In this document: piece after piece, positions 1 to 16,800 of the stretch
Numbering within the stretch: the stretch's first letter is position 1
Layout: every line of letters starts with the position of its first letter
Source of the DNA: Tetrahymena thermophila SB210
Taxonomy: Eukaryota; Ciliophora; Oligohymenophorea; Hymenostomatida; Tetrahymenidae
Assembly: GCF_000189635.1 (NCBI RefSeq)
Contig: NW_002476512.1
Coordinates: 310,001 to 374,000, forward strand
Reading direction: 5' to 3'
DNA: 64,000 nt
Translations under genes and position numbers: made by a program
Notes under the pieces: generated by a model
Told to the model about the DNA's origin: nothing
What the model saw: only the letters and a program-made list of their open reading frames with translations
Databases searched by the model: none

Positions 1-23
1 TATTAAAAATTTTGAATAATTAG

Positions 24-2675
24 GAGAATCAATTCCAATACCAAAAATCAGCATTTTATAGAACTAGCAATAGGATGACTTATTCAATATGGAAACTATG
101 AAAAACCATATATTATATGAAGGGACTAAAGTTATTTAAATTAAAGGTAATTAGGTTTACGGAATTGTTTTGAGAACAGGATACACTTCTTTTAGAGGTT
201 AGATTTTTAGATCCATGCTTTATCCTAAGCACATTTCCTTTAAGTTTTACACAAATGCCACTTACTTCTTATTATTAATGATTGTTATGGGTGTTACTAC
301 TTATTTTGTTGAGCTTTACTTTATTATTAAAATAGAATTACCAACACTACTTATTGTATACAGATTTTTTGATACTGTTACTTGGATGATACCAGCCCCA
401 CTTCCTATATTTTTTAGTATTTGCTAAACTATTTCTTTAATACGTTTAGGTATAAAGAAAGTTCTTGCCACTGATCCTGCAAAAATTGTTGTTGCTGGTG
501 ATGTTTCTATTATGTGTTTTGATAAAACTGGCACATTAACAAAAGATTAAATGGAATTATATGGATATTGTGACTACACATGCAAGAAAATAAAAGAATC
601 GTTAATAGTTGAAAGTAAATATTTTTTTAATATCAATAATGTTAATAATTTATTTTATTTAAAAATTGAAGGTAAATAAGAAGAATTGTTACATAAATTC
701 TTTGGTTCTTGCCATGGAGTTTATCTAGTAAATGGAGTAAATTTAGGTGATGAATTAGATATAAGAATGCTTGAGTTTTCTTAGTTTGAAATATTACCTG
801 ATGAATCTACAGAGTTCAAATTTAGAGTTTAAAGAAAAATTGATAATTGCATTTTAAATATTTGCAAAGTTTGGGAATTTGAAAGCTCCCTTTAAAGAAT
901 GACTGTAATAATGCATGATGAATAAGCATAGAAATTTTATGGAATAGTCAAAGGCTCTCCTGAAAAGATGTTTGAAATGTGTAATAAAGATAGTGTTGAT
1001 GAAAAAAATTATAATAAAATACTAAATGAATTAACTAATAAAGGATTGAGAGTAATTGCTGTTGGTTACAAAGAAATTTAAAGTAAAGATGCTTTAAGAG
1101 AAGAGGTTGAAAAAGATATATAATTTGCTGGATTATTTGTTCTTAAAAATAAGTTAAAAGTAGACACAGCTGATGTAATTTAGTAATTGCAAAATGGTAA
1201 CATTCTATGTAAAATAATTTCAGGAGATAATCTTTTGACAACAGTTTAATGTGCAAAGGAAGCTCGCATTTTATCGAATGAATCATCTAATGTATTAATT
1301 TTTAACTCAATGAGTGATTGCTATGTTTAAAATAGTTAAGAAAAAATTGATCCTTTAAACATCCTTTCTTCCTAAGAATGTAAAAAGTATTAAATAGGTT
1401 TGACTGGAAAATTCCTTGAAGAAATATAAACTCATTTATAAAACGGAAAAAGCATTATTGAACAACAGATTCTGAAGAATCTTTTAATTTAAACATCAGT
1501 ATTTTCAAGATGTAAACCAAAATAAAAAGCTGAAATCATTTATATGCTCTAATCTGTTTTGAATGAAAAAATCGGTATGATTGGTGATGGTGCTAATGAC
1601 TGCTCTGCTATCAAGCAATCTGATATGGGTAAATTGATTAAATTTAAAAAAGTATGTTTGTTACATTTAAATTAATGATTTTAAAAACATAAATAGGAAT
1701 CTCATTTACGAAAACGGATGCTTCTTACTCTTCTCCTTTCTCTTATTCTGAAACTAGTTTAGATTGTGTAATCAAAATTTTAGCAGAAGGCAGATGCACT
1801 TTAAGTAATATGATTGAGTGCTATAAGTAAATATTATGTTTAAATTTCAGCAAATATAAAGTAGAAGTTACTAATTGTATTTTAATTTTATTTTATAAAA
1901 TAAAAGATTTAATTTAGCATTAAATTGGGTGAAATTTATGTCAGCTTCGATTTTAATTTTGGAGCTTAGTTTTTTATCTGACATTCAAGTTATTTTCACT
2001 AATTATTTTGAGTATATCCCTTTACTAGCATTTATCTCCTTAAGTAAGCCTATATAGATATTGGCACCTTACAGAACAATATCGAATATGATGGGTAAAA
2101 ATTTATTATAAGAATAACTTAATTTATTTATTTTAATATTTAAATATTTAAATCTAGATTTAGAAAACTTTTTTAGCATAATTGGATTAACTGTTATCAA
2201 CTTATGCTAATTTTTGACTCTTTATTTCAATTTAAGAAGTTAAAGTTGGTACATTTAAACAACTCATACTGTTGTAGATAATTAATTTGTTTTCAAGGGA
2301 TAGGCTATTACAGTATTATTTATGTCAACTTGCTTGATCTTTATCTTTATCCTATTTTCTTTATATGCTTCATACCCTAGTAAATAAAAAATCTACTAAA
2401 ATATTCCTCTTTTTTCGTTGATGGTGGTCTTATTCATATACATGATTTTGCTATATATTTTCCCTAAATAGCTTGGTTCAGATTTTTTCGAATTAGACAA
2501 GGAAGTTATAAACAATTCAGAGTTTTTATATATCTAATTAATTATAGTGTTATCTTTTGGTGTTGGGATGATCATATACATGGATTGTATAGTGAAGAAG
2601 TTTTTAGGACCTTTAAGAAGAAAAAATATTTCTGTTAGTAAGTGTGACAGATAGCTGAATTAAATTAACTTTTGA
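24..2675 (+). CDS. P5B-type ATPase (ATP13A2-like), 5'-truncated by window edge
   Basis: This is a transporter of the P5B P-type ATPase family; characterised members export polyamines from late endosomes or lysosomes. The visible part (about 793 residues) begins inside the TGES dephosphorylation loop and holds the phosphorylation motif DKTGTLT, the hinge GDGANDCSA and the C-terminal membrane segments. Exons are 24-614, 672-1628, 1697-1826, 1907-2094 and 2158-2675; all phases fit and the model ends at TGA. The intron ending at 23 removes the link to upstream exons, which lie outside the window. The TM4 signature reads PAPLP (392-406) where the neighbouring copy has the normal P5B PPALP. It is a tandem paralogue of the gene at 4043-7688, with introns at the same places. 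The family call is firm; the substrate is inferred. Confidence 0.9.
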
Positions 2676-4042
2676 TATCTTAATTTATTTTGAATTTATA
2701 AAAAATACTTTTCTATTATAAAAATTGCTAAAATTTTTATTCAAATAAGTACAAATTTATTTTTTGTGTTATTTGGTTATATTTAGCTTTTTCTTAATCA
2801 AATTATTTGATTTTATTTGTCAAAAAAAATATTTAATTCAGTTAATAAGTTATTATAATAGATTCTTTTTTTATTATTAAAATAAATGCGTTGCTAAATA
2901 AATTAATTTAATGTTAAGTTGGCTCTTTTAGGCAGAAAATTTAAATTAGATTAATTTTCTAACGCATCACATTTTTCAGTTTTGCGAAAAATAACTAACA
3001 TCTGAAAAATGGTTATTAAATATGCTAAATAAAATAAAGTTTTTGATGTAAGTAAAATACGCTCTGAAAATTAATTTTTATAAGATAATATTTGATATAT
3101 ATATTTATCTATTAATACGCTAACTAAAATTAAAAAAAATACATTTATTAATTAATTAGATAGAATTTTACATAAATAAAAATTAGATCATTTTAATTAA
3201 GTAATTTAAATTCAGCTATCATTGATATTTTGAGAAAATTAAGCAAAAATTTTGCAATCACCAATTTATTTGATTTAATTGAATATTTAGTTTTTTGTTA
3301 TAGTTATTAAAATTTATTGATCGCATGTTCTATCGATTTAATAAAATATCTAACAAACTCTTTTACTTAACTTTATGTTTCCTTTAGTTAAAGTAAAAAT
3401 TGAATAGTGGGCATTCATTTTATAGTACTAACTTTTTTGATAAAAGCAAATGCTAAAAATTTTTGCTTCTTTAGCAACAAAATGCAATAAATCTAGTTAA
3501 AGTTGTATTTTAATTGCTAAGCATGAGGATAAAATTAGGATTAATAAAAAACATTTTGAAGAAATGCAGTTTTTTATAATATTTTAATTTAAAATTTTGG
3601 AATTATTTGATTTAATGTAAGTTAATATCATAATAAATATAAAATAAACTTGATTTATTTAAAAGTAAGTTTTAGAAAATAGACTTCTGCTCAATAATAT
3701 ATATACATATTTTATATAAATTTATTTGTTTAGTGAAATTTGTAAGCATTTGTGGTATTAATTAGATTGGTACTAATTTTAGAGGATTATAATATTTGGG
3801 AAATTATATATACATGCTAATTATACAAATGATACTTTCATAAATTGAAAATTCATATTTCTTAATTAAAGGAGTAAGAGTAAACTTTATAGCTTATATA
3901 AAAACCAGCTTAACAAATAAATAAACAAATAATTAATTTTTTATAAAAAGTATGAACCTTCCTAAGGCTATAAAAAAAAGAAAGAAAAATATTAAAAACT
4001 CCAATTCGTATCCACATAAAAAAAATATAGATTCCGCATTCA
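2676..4042. other. Intergenic, AT-rich
   Basis: About 1.4 kb between the two P5B ATPase genes. No ORF with protein-like composition and no RNA gene could be recognised. A short ATG ORF at 3952 runs into an in-frame TGA just before the start of the next gene. The promoter of the downstream ATPase should lie here, but no motif stands out in the AT-rich background. Confidence 0.6.
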
Positions 4043-7000
4043 ATGATTTATGAAAAAGGTAAATTAGAGACTGAAGGAAACTATGATGTCAACGCTTCTA
4101 GCAAGTTACTTTAGACCTAAAATGATTTCAACTAAATTTTTATAGAGAATTGTGATGTAGAGGGTGATTAAAAAGTTATTAAAATTGAAGCATATAAAAT
4201 TTCTGTCTCTAAAATTATTCTGAGCACTGTCTTATCTATCATAACAGGTACAGTTTTTGCTTTGATATTGAGAAATTCATTGAGAATCAGACTAAAATCT
4301 ATTTATAATAAGTCTGATATTGATCAAGCCACTCACTTCTTGATAACTAACTTTGATGGAAGCTAGGACATAGTTAAAAGAATAAACAGTGAATCTAAAA
4401 ATAGCATTTTATTCATAAATCGCCACATGAAATATAAGTACTTTGATGACGGAAACAAAAAAGCATTTTATCCTGTATATTATCATTAAATTGAAAAACA
4501 AACTCTAAGAGAAATCAACAAGATACACTGTCAAGGCCTAAGTGACCACAAAGTAGAAACTCACTTGAAAAAATATGGAAACTGCTAAATTTAAGTCCCT
4601 ATTCCTACTCTCTTTGAATATTTAGTTGATGTTCTAACTAAAATTTTCTATATTTTTCAATATATTAGTGTACTATTTTGGATTTTAGAAGGCTTTCTTC
4701 AATTTGCTATAGTAATGATTTGTGTATCTATTGTTATTACTTTAATTAACTACTACTTGCTAAGAATATCTATGAATAAGTTGAAAAAGTTTGCAAAAAT
4801 AGATCTAAAATTGAGAGTAATTAGAAACGGTGAAGATTAAACTATTAATTCAGTAGATTTACTACCAGGCGACGTATTTTATTATTAGAATAATATGTAG
4901 CTCCCTTGTGACTCGCTTCTTCTCAGTGGAGATGTCTTAGTAAATGAAAGCTCTCTTACAGGTAAACATAAATAATATTTTCATATTTATATTAATTTTA
5001 TAAAATTCCTATCAAAGCAATACTTTGATTAAAAATTTAATTATTAAATAAAGGTGAATCTATTCCTGTACCAAAGGTAAGCATTTAATAAAATGAGCAA
5101 TAAGATGAGTTTTTCAACATAGAGACTATGAAAAATAATGTCTTATTTGAAGGCACAAGAGTTATTTAAATTAAAGGAGAACAAATTTATGGTATTGCTT
5201 TGAGAACAGGATATGCTTCATTTAGAGGCAGTATGTTTAGAGCAATGCTTTATCCTAAAGCAATTGAGTTCTATTTTTACAGAAATGGTATTTATTTTAT
5301 TTTGGTGCTTATTTGTTTAGCTATGATAGCTTATCTCATCGAGCTTTACTTTGTGATACAAGTAAAACTTCCAACAGTCCTTATCATTTACAGAATATTT
5401 GATGTTTTAACTTGGATTATACCTCCAGCTCTTCCTATTTTTTTCAGTATTTGCTAAACAATTTCTTTACTTAGATTAGGCAAAAAACAAATTCTTGCTA
5501 CTGACCCAGCTAAAGTTGTTGTTGCTGGAGATGTATCTATCATGTGCTTTGATAAAACTGGAACTCTTACTAATGATTCTATGGAAATTTATGGGTATTG
5601 TGATTATCTATGCAATTAAATTAAACAAAAATTAGCTTTCGAAAGTAAATAATTTAAAATATTTTAGATCCATTTTTTATTTAAATATTTTATTTTATAA
5701 TGTTAGGTGAAAAAGAAAAATTGTTGCACAAATTCTTTGGGTCATGCCACGGTGTCTATTTAGTCAACGGAGAGAATTTAGGGGATGAATTAGACATAAG
5801 AATGTTGGAGTTCTCGCAATATAAGATTTTACCAGAAGAATCAAAAGAATTTAAATTCAAAGTATAAAGGTAAAGCGACAATTCTCTTTTGACAATTTAT
5901 AAAGTTTGGGAATTTGAAAGCTCTTTACAAAGAATGACTGTCATTATGAATGATGAACAAGATTAAAAAATGTATGGAATTGTTAAAGGTTCTCCTGAAA
6001 AAATATTTGATATGTGCAACAAAAATAGCATAGATTAACAAAACTACAAAAAAATGTTAAATGAACTTACAAATAAAGGTCTTAGAGTTATTGCATTCGG
6101 ATATAAAGAAATAAATAATAAAGAATTATTGAGAAATGATGTTGAGTAAGACATACAATTTTTAGGTTTATTTGTATTAGAAAATAAATTAAAAGTAGAT
6201 ACTAGTGAAGTAATTTTGCGTTTATAAAATGGTAGCATCTAATGTAAAGTAATTTCAGGTGATAATCTTTTAACTACTATATAATGCGCTAAGGAAGCCA
6301 ATATTTTAGCAGATGAGCCATCTCATATTTTAGTTTGCAATTAGATGAGTGATTGTTACATTTAATCTTCTTTAGAAAAAATTCAAGATCCTCTAAAATT
6401 GATAGCTTCTTAAGAAGTACAGAAGTACAGTCTTGGAATAACAGGCCAATTTTTAGAACAAATTCTAAATAATTTGGAAAACAGAACTGGATAGGTTGAA
6501 AAATAGACTTTGAAAAATCTTTTAACAAATACAACTGTATTTTCAAGGTGTAAACCTAAGCAAAAGGCTGAAATAATTTATCTATTATAAACAATTTTGA
6601 ATGAAAAAGTTGGTATGATTGGAGATGGTGCTAATGATTGTTCTGCTATAAAATAAGCTGATATAGGTATTTAACTTTATTTTTAAAACAGAATTTTTTA
6701 TTAAATTGAAAACAAAAAAAATAAAAATAGGAATATCATTCACGAAAACAGATGCCTCTTACTCTTCCCCATTTTCTTATTCTGAAAGTAGTTTAGAATG
6801 TGTTATCAAAGTTTTAGCTGAAGGAAGATGCACTCTCAGTAATATGATAGAGGTCTTTAAGTAAAATATTTGAAATACATAATGAATAGATATTAATATT
6901 ATACCTTTTTAAAAAGAAACTACTTAACTATGAATATGTTGAAATTTGTTGGAGCATCAATCTTAATATTAGAGCTTTCTCATTTATCTAATTTTTAAAT

Positions 7001-7688
7001 TACCTTCTAAAATTACTTGCAAATAGTTCCTTTCTTTTTGATGCTTTCTTTATGTAGGCCTCTTAATGATCTTACTCCATACAGACAGATAACAAATATG
7101 ATGGGTATTATTTTTATTTTTTCTTAAATCGGTCAATAAATATTTTTATTAATTTTTAAAGGTATTGAGAATTTTTTCAGTGTTCTTGGACTTATTATTA
7201 TATCTAGTGGTTAAATTTTGACAAGTTACTTTTATCTAAGAAGCTAAAGCTGGTATATTTAAAATACTGAAATCCCTTCTAACGATTAATTCATTTAGCA
7301 TGGATAAGCTTTAGGCATAATATTTTTGTCAACAACTTTAGCTTTTGATTTTATTTTGTTTAGCTTATATTTATCTTATCCTATAAAGCAGAGGATTTAC
7401 TAAAATTATATACTCTTTGCAGCTTTAACTGCCATCTTCATTTACATGTTCTTTGTCTATCTACTTCCAGAATAATCAGGTTAAACGTTTTTAGACTTAG
7501 ACAAAGAAACTGTCAGTCACAAGAAGTTTATGGCCATTTAATTGATAATTGCTTTGTGCTTTGGGTTCGGAATGATCTTATACGAGGATTTTATAGTTAA
7601 AAGATATTTAGGTCCTTGTAAAAAAAGCCCTAATACTTTAAAAAAAACAAATTCTTCAATGAAATAGATTTCCAAAGAATAAAACTGA
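4043..7688 (+). CDS. P5B-type ATPase (ATP13A2-like), complete
   Basis: A complete P5B P-type ATPase of 1104 residues, in the usual range for the family. Exons are 4043-4961, 5054-5644, 5707-6666, 6731-6860, 6917-7104 and 7162-7688; the summed coding length is a multiple of three. In order it has an N-terminal hydrophobic hairpin (about residues 55-75), the P5 cytoplasmic region, the actuator motif LTGES split by intron 1 (about 307), TM4 with the P5B signature PPALP (about 429), DKTGTLT (about 473), GDGANDCSA (about 809) and C-terminal membrane segments. The start is the first ATG after a TGA-blocked upstream frame. Four of its five introns end in AAG. The family is known for endolysosomal polyamine export; here that role is inferred. 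It arose with the upstream copy by tandem duplication. Confidence 0.93.
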
Positions 7689-8958
7689 ATTACCCTAATT
7701 AGTTTATTTCAAAGTTATATTAAATCATGTATGCATTTTCTATTTTATAAAATGTAGTAAATATTCCATTCAAAAATTATAAAATAAATTTGATTTATCT
7801 TCAATTTTAAAATAAATAAAATCTAAAAATAAAAAATTAGAAAACTACTACAAGATTTTAATTAAATTATTTTTATATTTTAAATTGTTAAATAATATTC
7901 TACATTAATTATTGAATTTTTGAGAGATTTAATTTCTTGATAAAAATTAATAAAAAATAGATTATTTTTTTCTTCTAAATTCTATTTTTGAAATATGTTG
8001 TTTGTCTAAGTGATTTTTTGGTATATATTAATAGCTTTTTCATAAAAATTGAAATATGCTTAAGAATTGATAAATACTTGTATATTAAAAGTAAGTATTT
8101 AAATCTGTAAAAAACAATAATAATTTAAATTAAATCTGATGATTAGACATTTTGTATTTTTTTTGTTAGAGAATTAAAGGTTTTTACAAGTATAAAACTT
8201 TTCATCTCTCTATTTAAGTTAAATGCTTTTCTAAAAACTATTTGATCTTTATCATAATTTTTAAAACATATTACCTTTTTAATTTTCAGAATTTTGAACA
8301 ATCTTTTTCAAGCAAATCAGCTAAGCTTAATGATATGATTTAATCATTCAAATGAATTTTTAAAAAAATTGAAAAATTACTTTTTATTATTAAATTGAGC
8401 TCAACAATAAAAAATACATAAATATTATTTAAAAATATGTAATATTTGAGCATCATATGACGATATTATATTATAATTATAAGACTCATTTTTACAAAAT
8501 TTTATTAAAATATCAAAATTCTATGAAATTCTTTACTAAAGCTATTTAAATTATCCCTTTTAATTTACCTTAAATAAATAAATTAATTATCATATATTAA
8601 AATACTATGACTTCTGATTATAGATCAGGTATAAGCTTCGAATGTAATTTATAATTCAGATTTTTAAAAATTATATTTATATATTTTAGTTGTATAAAAT
8701 AATTTAAGATTGCTTGTTAGTTTTAAACATTTTTTTAAAATTCTATGAAATATGTCGAATGAATATTTCATTTTACCCTATTGGATACTTTTCATATTTT
8801 TTGTTGGTTCATCAGACGTAAGCATCTGCACAAGATCAACAAGACTAAGATTTATCAAAAAAAAACTATAAAAAGAAAATCTTCTTTCTGTTCCTTTTAA
8901 AAAATCAAATAATTCGTAAAACGTATTGTTTTTAATTAAATATATTTGTTTAAAAAAA
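7689..8958. other. Intergenic, AT-rich
   Basis: About 1.3 kb without a supportable gene. A small stretch at 8805-8850 is less AT-rich and can form a weak CAGA/TCTG stem. I see no coding or RNA-gene evidence, and it probably belongs to the 5' flank of the next gene. Confidence 0.55.
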
Positions 8959-10011
8959 ATGATGAAAATAATATTTTTTATAAGCTCTCTTATTATAAAA
9001 GGATTATGTTTTAGTTTATTAGAATTAGGAGTTCCAATAGAGTCTATAATTCATTCCTAGCATCGCGAATCATTTCTTGTAAATGATGTTGGAAAATTAA
9101 ATAATTTGATCATATAATTAAATTTGAGATATGGAAAAGTGCAATTTGGTGTAGATTTATACAACAAAACAAAAAATTACATGAATTCAACAGTAGAAAG
9201 CTACAGATGGCATTCAAATGTTTTTAGTGAAGTAGAGGAAGGTTACGATATTAAAGAAAATTAAATTAACATTGACATAAAGGATGTCCTTTAAGTCAGT
9301 ATGAGCAATAAATTAGTTAATAAATTGAAGAGATTTGAGATAAAATAAAAATTTATTGTTACCATAGAGGCTCATTAAAGTGCTAAATATAAATTAGTTG
9401 CAGTTTCAGATAGAGTTTATTTAAAAGCTAATTCAACAATGAGGTTTCTTTTACCAACTTAAAACAGCACTATGAGCTTTATCATAGAAGCTGGTGATTT
9501 CTTTTTACTTAATACTTATCTAAATACTGGTTAAGCTAACTTGAAAATTAATAAATTAAATGAAGAATTAGCAATAGCAGATAGCTCTAGTGCATTATCT
9601 CATCAACAAATACCAATTTAGTAAATAATCTAAGACAGTGAGTCAATGTTAGAATAAGTCTTGATAGATAGAGAATCATTCCAAATTGGATATAAAAAAA
9701 AAGGAATAATGCAGTATGTGATTACTTTTGAAAGCAAAGAATAAAAGCCAATTAACGTATTTATTAATTGGTCAAGTTCATTTGGAACTGTAATCACTTA
9801 AAAATACGATACCTTCTATGGAAAATTGTTTAATTCAATAATTGGAAATGGTAGCAAGGGCAAATAAATGGTAAAGATTTTAATCATGGGATGTTTAGTG
9901 CTCTCTCTCCTTTTGTATTCAATTATTTTTGTATTTAGAAACATGAATTCAAGAAAATATGAGATGATTAAATAATATTGGGAGGAAGATGAAGAAAATA
10001 TACTAAAATGA
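8959..10011 (+). CDS. Orphan type I membrane protein
   Basis: I do not recognise a family. The single-exon ORF encodes 350 residues ending at TGA. The N-terminus (about residues 1-22) is a hydrophobic signal peptide after two methionines; the second ATG at 8962 is an equally good start. A long, weakly basic lumenal or extracellular part rich in N, S and Q follows, with several possible N-glycosylation sites. Near the C-terminus is one transmembrane helix (about 304-326), then a 24-residue charged tail with an acidic end. This is the layout of a type I cell-surface or secretory-pathway protein. Coding composition and length make a real gene very likely. Confidence 0.8.
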
Positions 10012-10731
10012 GTGATTTTTCTTAACCTTTCATCCTTACTAAATATTAAAATAATTCTAATCAATCTTATTTATCTATTTTATTTTATTGTTTATAATTT
10101 CTTCTATTTCTACATGTAAAGTGTTAGTAATTTGATGAAAATTAAACCTTTATTTATTCATTTTACAAATTTTAATTCAAAATAAAATCAATAATTAATT
10201 AATTATTTACTTTTATAATTAAAATATTTTTTTTTTCTAAATTTCATTAAATAATTTTGTTATTCTTTTGACTTTATAACTTTATGATGCTTTATTTTAA
10301 AATAGTGTTAAAAAAGTTTATATTTTTTCAATTTTTTCATTTAAAAAAAACAATTTATTATTTTGTTGTAAAAATTATAAATAAAAAACAATATTTTTTT
10401 GTTTATTTAAAGAGAATTTAAAAGTAGAATAAATAGATTACATAGAAATAAGGAAGAAAATATTTATGCTTTACTTATCACTCAAAGAAGGAAATATATT
10501 TATTTTTATTTGTATGAGAGTTAGAGTAGGAATAAATTAAAGTAGAGAATGAGAGAGTGATAGATATACAAAAAGACTATTTATCTTAAAAGCAAGATTT
10601 CTACTTAGTAAATAATATTAAAATATCAATTACTAAAGTTATTTTCATAAACAAATTCTTTATTTGATAAATAAAGAAGATATAGCAATAATATTTTATA
10701 AATTTATCATTCCTAAATCAAAATCAACAAA
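10012..10731. other. Intergenic, AT-rich
   Basis: About 0.7 kb with poly-T and poly-A runs and a GA-rich patch near 10520-10560 (repeated AGAGAG). No gene is seen; it holds the 3' end of the membrane-protein gene and the promoter of the AAA ATPase gene. Confidence 0.55.
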
Positions 10732-13435
<2,704 letters not shown>

Positions 13436-13805
13436 TTGATATTAATCTCATCCAAATTATTTATTAAATAATTTATTTTAATTATAGTTTTTAAGCGTTT
13501 CTTCATATATGAATGCAATTTAATATTAAATTTAATATAAAACCCAAATAAATAAATATTAAAAATATAATTTCTGTTTTTATAGTAATTAACATTTTAA
13601 AATAATAGAAGTAATATTTTATTTGTGTTCAATAAGTCTAAGTTGTAAAAATTAGAAAAGAGATTAAAAATTATATATATGATGCAAGCACAAACGGATT
13701 CTTATATATTCTTATAAAAAAAGCAACTTAAAATAATATAAGCTGTAATTAAATACTAAATACAAATAAATTTAGCGTTAACAAGCATTTGTTTTATATT
13801 TAGAT
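13436..13805. other. Intergenic, AT-rich
   Basis: A 370-bp gap between the AFG2-like gene and the MORN/calpain-like gene. Nothing beyond AT-rich spacer is visible; it must contain the 3' end of one gene and the promoter of the next. Confidence 0.6.
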
Positions 13806-16800
13806 ATGGAGGTTGAAAGTAAGGTGTAGAGCTAAGGGAAGGATCAAAGATATCAAAATGAAGTTTCTTATGGAAAAAGAAAGTATGTTGGTTAGTTTTT
13901 GAATGGAAAGCGTGACGGAAAAGGCAAAGAAGAAGATAAAACTAGTAAATTGATAAATCATTAATTTAGTTAAAACATCAACAAATTATTAAAATAAATA
14001 AAAGACCATACCTTATATGAAGGTAACTTTTAAGATGATATGTATCATGGTATAGGTACACTCTATCAACTATAAACAAAGTGCTATTTTAAGGGAATAT
14101 TTGAAAAAAATTAGAAGAAAGCAGGCATTGAAATCTTTCCAAACGGTGATGTTTATGAAGGTGAGTACAAAGATGATTAATTCCATGGTAAAGGATATCT
14201 CAGAAATAGAGATTTATTCTATTTTATAGATGATGGTAAATCTTCTTAGTAGGTTAACGATTAAAAAAAAGTTTAATCAACATACTCTTATGAAGGTAAT
14301 TAATTCATTTATTTGTGTTTAGTTGATTACTTTAAAATAAATTTGAGTCATTTATAATTAACTAATTAATTTAATTGAGAATATGAAATACTAATAATAT
14401 AATTTTAGGCACCTTTTAGAATGGTAAAAAAGATGGTTTCGGCACTGAAAGGTATATTAAAGGCGCTGTTTATGTAGGTGAATTTAGAAATAATTAAAAA
14501 CATGGTAAAGGCAAGCTTTAGTATCCAGATGGTAGCTATTATGAAGGAGACTTTGTGAATGGTAATTTAACAAATTAGGTTTATTATAATAAATAAATTA
14601 TTTTTTGAGAGAAAAATCAAATGTTGGAAAGATTGATTTCAATAATTAGCTAATTAATTCATTATCAAGCTATAAATTAAGAAAAAAGGAGACTATGCAT
14701 GATAATAACTTTTCATTTATTTAATAATTAAATAGGTGTTCCCTGTGGGTTTGGTGTTCATTGTGCCTACTCAGTAGAATAGATATAAAGCATAAAACCA
14801 ATTAAAAAAGGAGCCACAAATAATAGCAAAGCAAATGAAAGGTTATAAAGAAATATTTAATTGAAGGAATCCTTAGCAATTAATAGTTTGCAAGATATTG
14901 ATAGCAGCTAACAATTAATCCAAAAGGAAGATGAAAAAGAAAACTATTAAATGAGCTATTTTGATGAAAAACCTGAATTTTACTATGAAGGTGAGTTTAT
15001 GGAAGGTTTTAAGCATGGTAATATTATTTTTTAATTAGCCAGCAACAATAAATAAATGATTTATATTCCTAACTAAATATGAAGGAAAGGGAAGGTTTTA
15101 TTTTCCAGACGGTTCGTATTATTATTGCCAGTGGGCTTTCAATAAAAAAGTAAAAGATATAATCTATTACGATGCTCCAGCTAATAAGCACTGCATATTT
15201 ACTTATGTAAATATAGAAAAAGTTATTAATCATTTCCATAAACCTATTTAATAAGATCCTAATATTGTTGGTAGTGAAATGATATTAGGATATCCTCCAA
15301 ACGATCAAGGTTATAAATAAATAAATAAATTAAATACTTTTAAGCATATTATAAAAATATTTTTAATGATTAATTTTTAAAAAAATAGATGGCTATAAGT
15401 AAATCATTGATAGCTGTGGGATAAATGGTGATTAATTTGAAGACGATGAATTTAAATCAAATGAGTAAAATATGAGTTTCCCTGATTCTGGAAGTAGCAA
15501 AAGGGCTAATTTAGATATAGAATTTTTAAAACTTAAAGATAATCATCATTTTTATGATGAAGGAAAAGATCTTTTTGAATTCCCTATTTAGTCAAATACT
15601 ATAGTTTACAATTAATTGTCAGATTATCAATTGGTTACATGTATTGAAGCTCTATCTTACTTTCCTCACATCTTTTTCAAAATATTTTCAGTCAGATACG
15701 ATTTAGCTGAGTAAATAAATATATTTTCATATAAAATACATTTTTAATTTGTGTAGAATTTTTCTTGTATCAATTAATTATCTTTTATAATAAATTAATT
15801 AATAGCATAGGATTTGTTTTTATTAAGCTCTATATTAATGGCGAATGGAGAGATATTATACTTGATGATATTTTTCCTTTTTATGATTCTTAATAAGATG
15901 TAATTTTTTCAACTACAGTTCTGAAAGAATTGGGATATTTATTTCTTCAGAAAGGTAAAAATAATTAAATTTACTAATTGAGTGAATATTTTATTAAATA
16001 TATTTTGATATGAAAAGCTTTCTGTAAAATCTAGAATTCTTTCTTTGGACACAAGTAAGACACAGAAACGATAAAAGCCGAGGATTATTTCTAAATGCTT
16101 TCTGGTCTTCCGTGCAAGAGCATAACTTGGGAAAATGATTTAGATGAAGACTAGAAATTAAATGTAAAAAAATTAGTAGAATGTAGCTCTAAAAGCTGCA
16201 AAGTAGCTTACTTATAAGAGAAATTCAGCCGCAGTAGAGATATAGATATTCCAAAAAATTATCCTTACATCATTTTAGAAGTTGTAGATTTGGGAGTCTA
16301 ATAGCAATAATTCTAACCAAACCACACTTTAACCAATTTAAATAGTTTGAATGCACCCACAAATGAAAACTTATTTATAATATTAAAATCAATTGATTCT
16401 AATTTTAGCTTTATTAAAAGAAGATGTGAAGAGAAGATTTCTTTCTCTAAACACAATTAAATACTTAAAGATATCATTTAAAGGCATACAATTATTCCTG
16501 ATGATTTCATGAATTAATATACAAGTTTAAAGGAAAGTAACAATCCAATTAATAAAAATAAAATATACGAATTCGAAGAATACTTTAAAAAAATTAAATA
16601 ATCTGTATTTGCTCTAGGTAAAAAATTTTTTTTTTTTGAAAATCCTCTTTAAAAGAGAAATTATTTGAAAGAACAATTTATAATATTTTTAATTTAATCT
16701 GATAAAAAATTTAAATTATTTCATAATAAATAATAAGATTTTGAAACTTTTATCGAATGCTTTGGAAGCGTTTATTAATTGATTGGAGTTAACCAAAACT

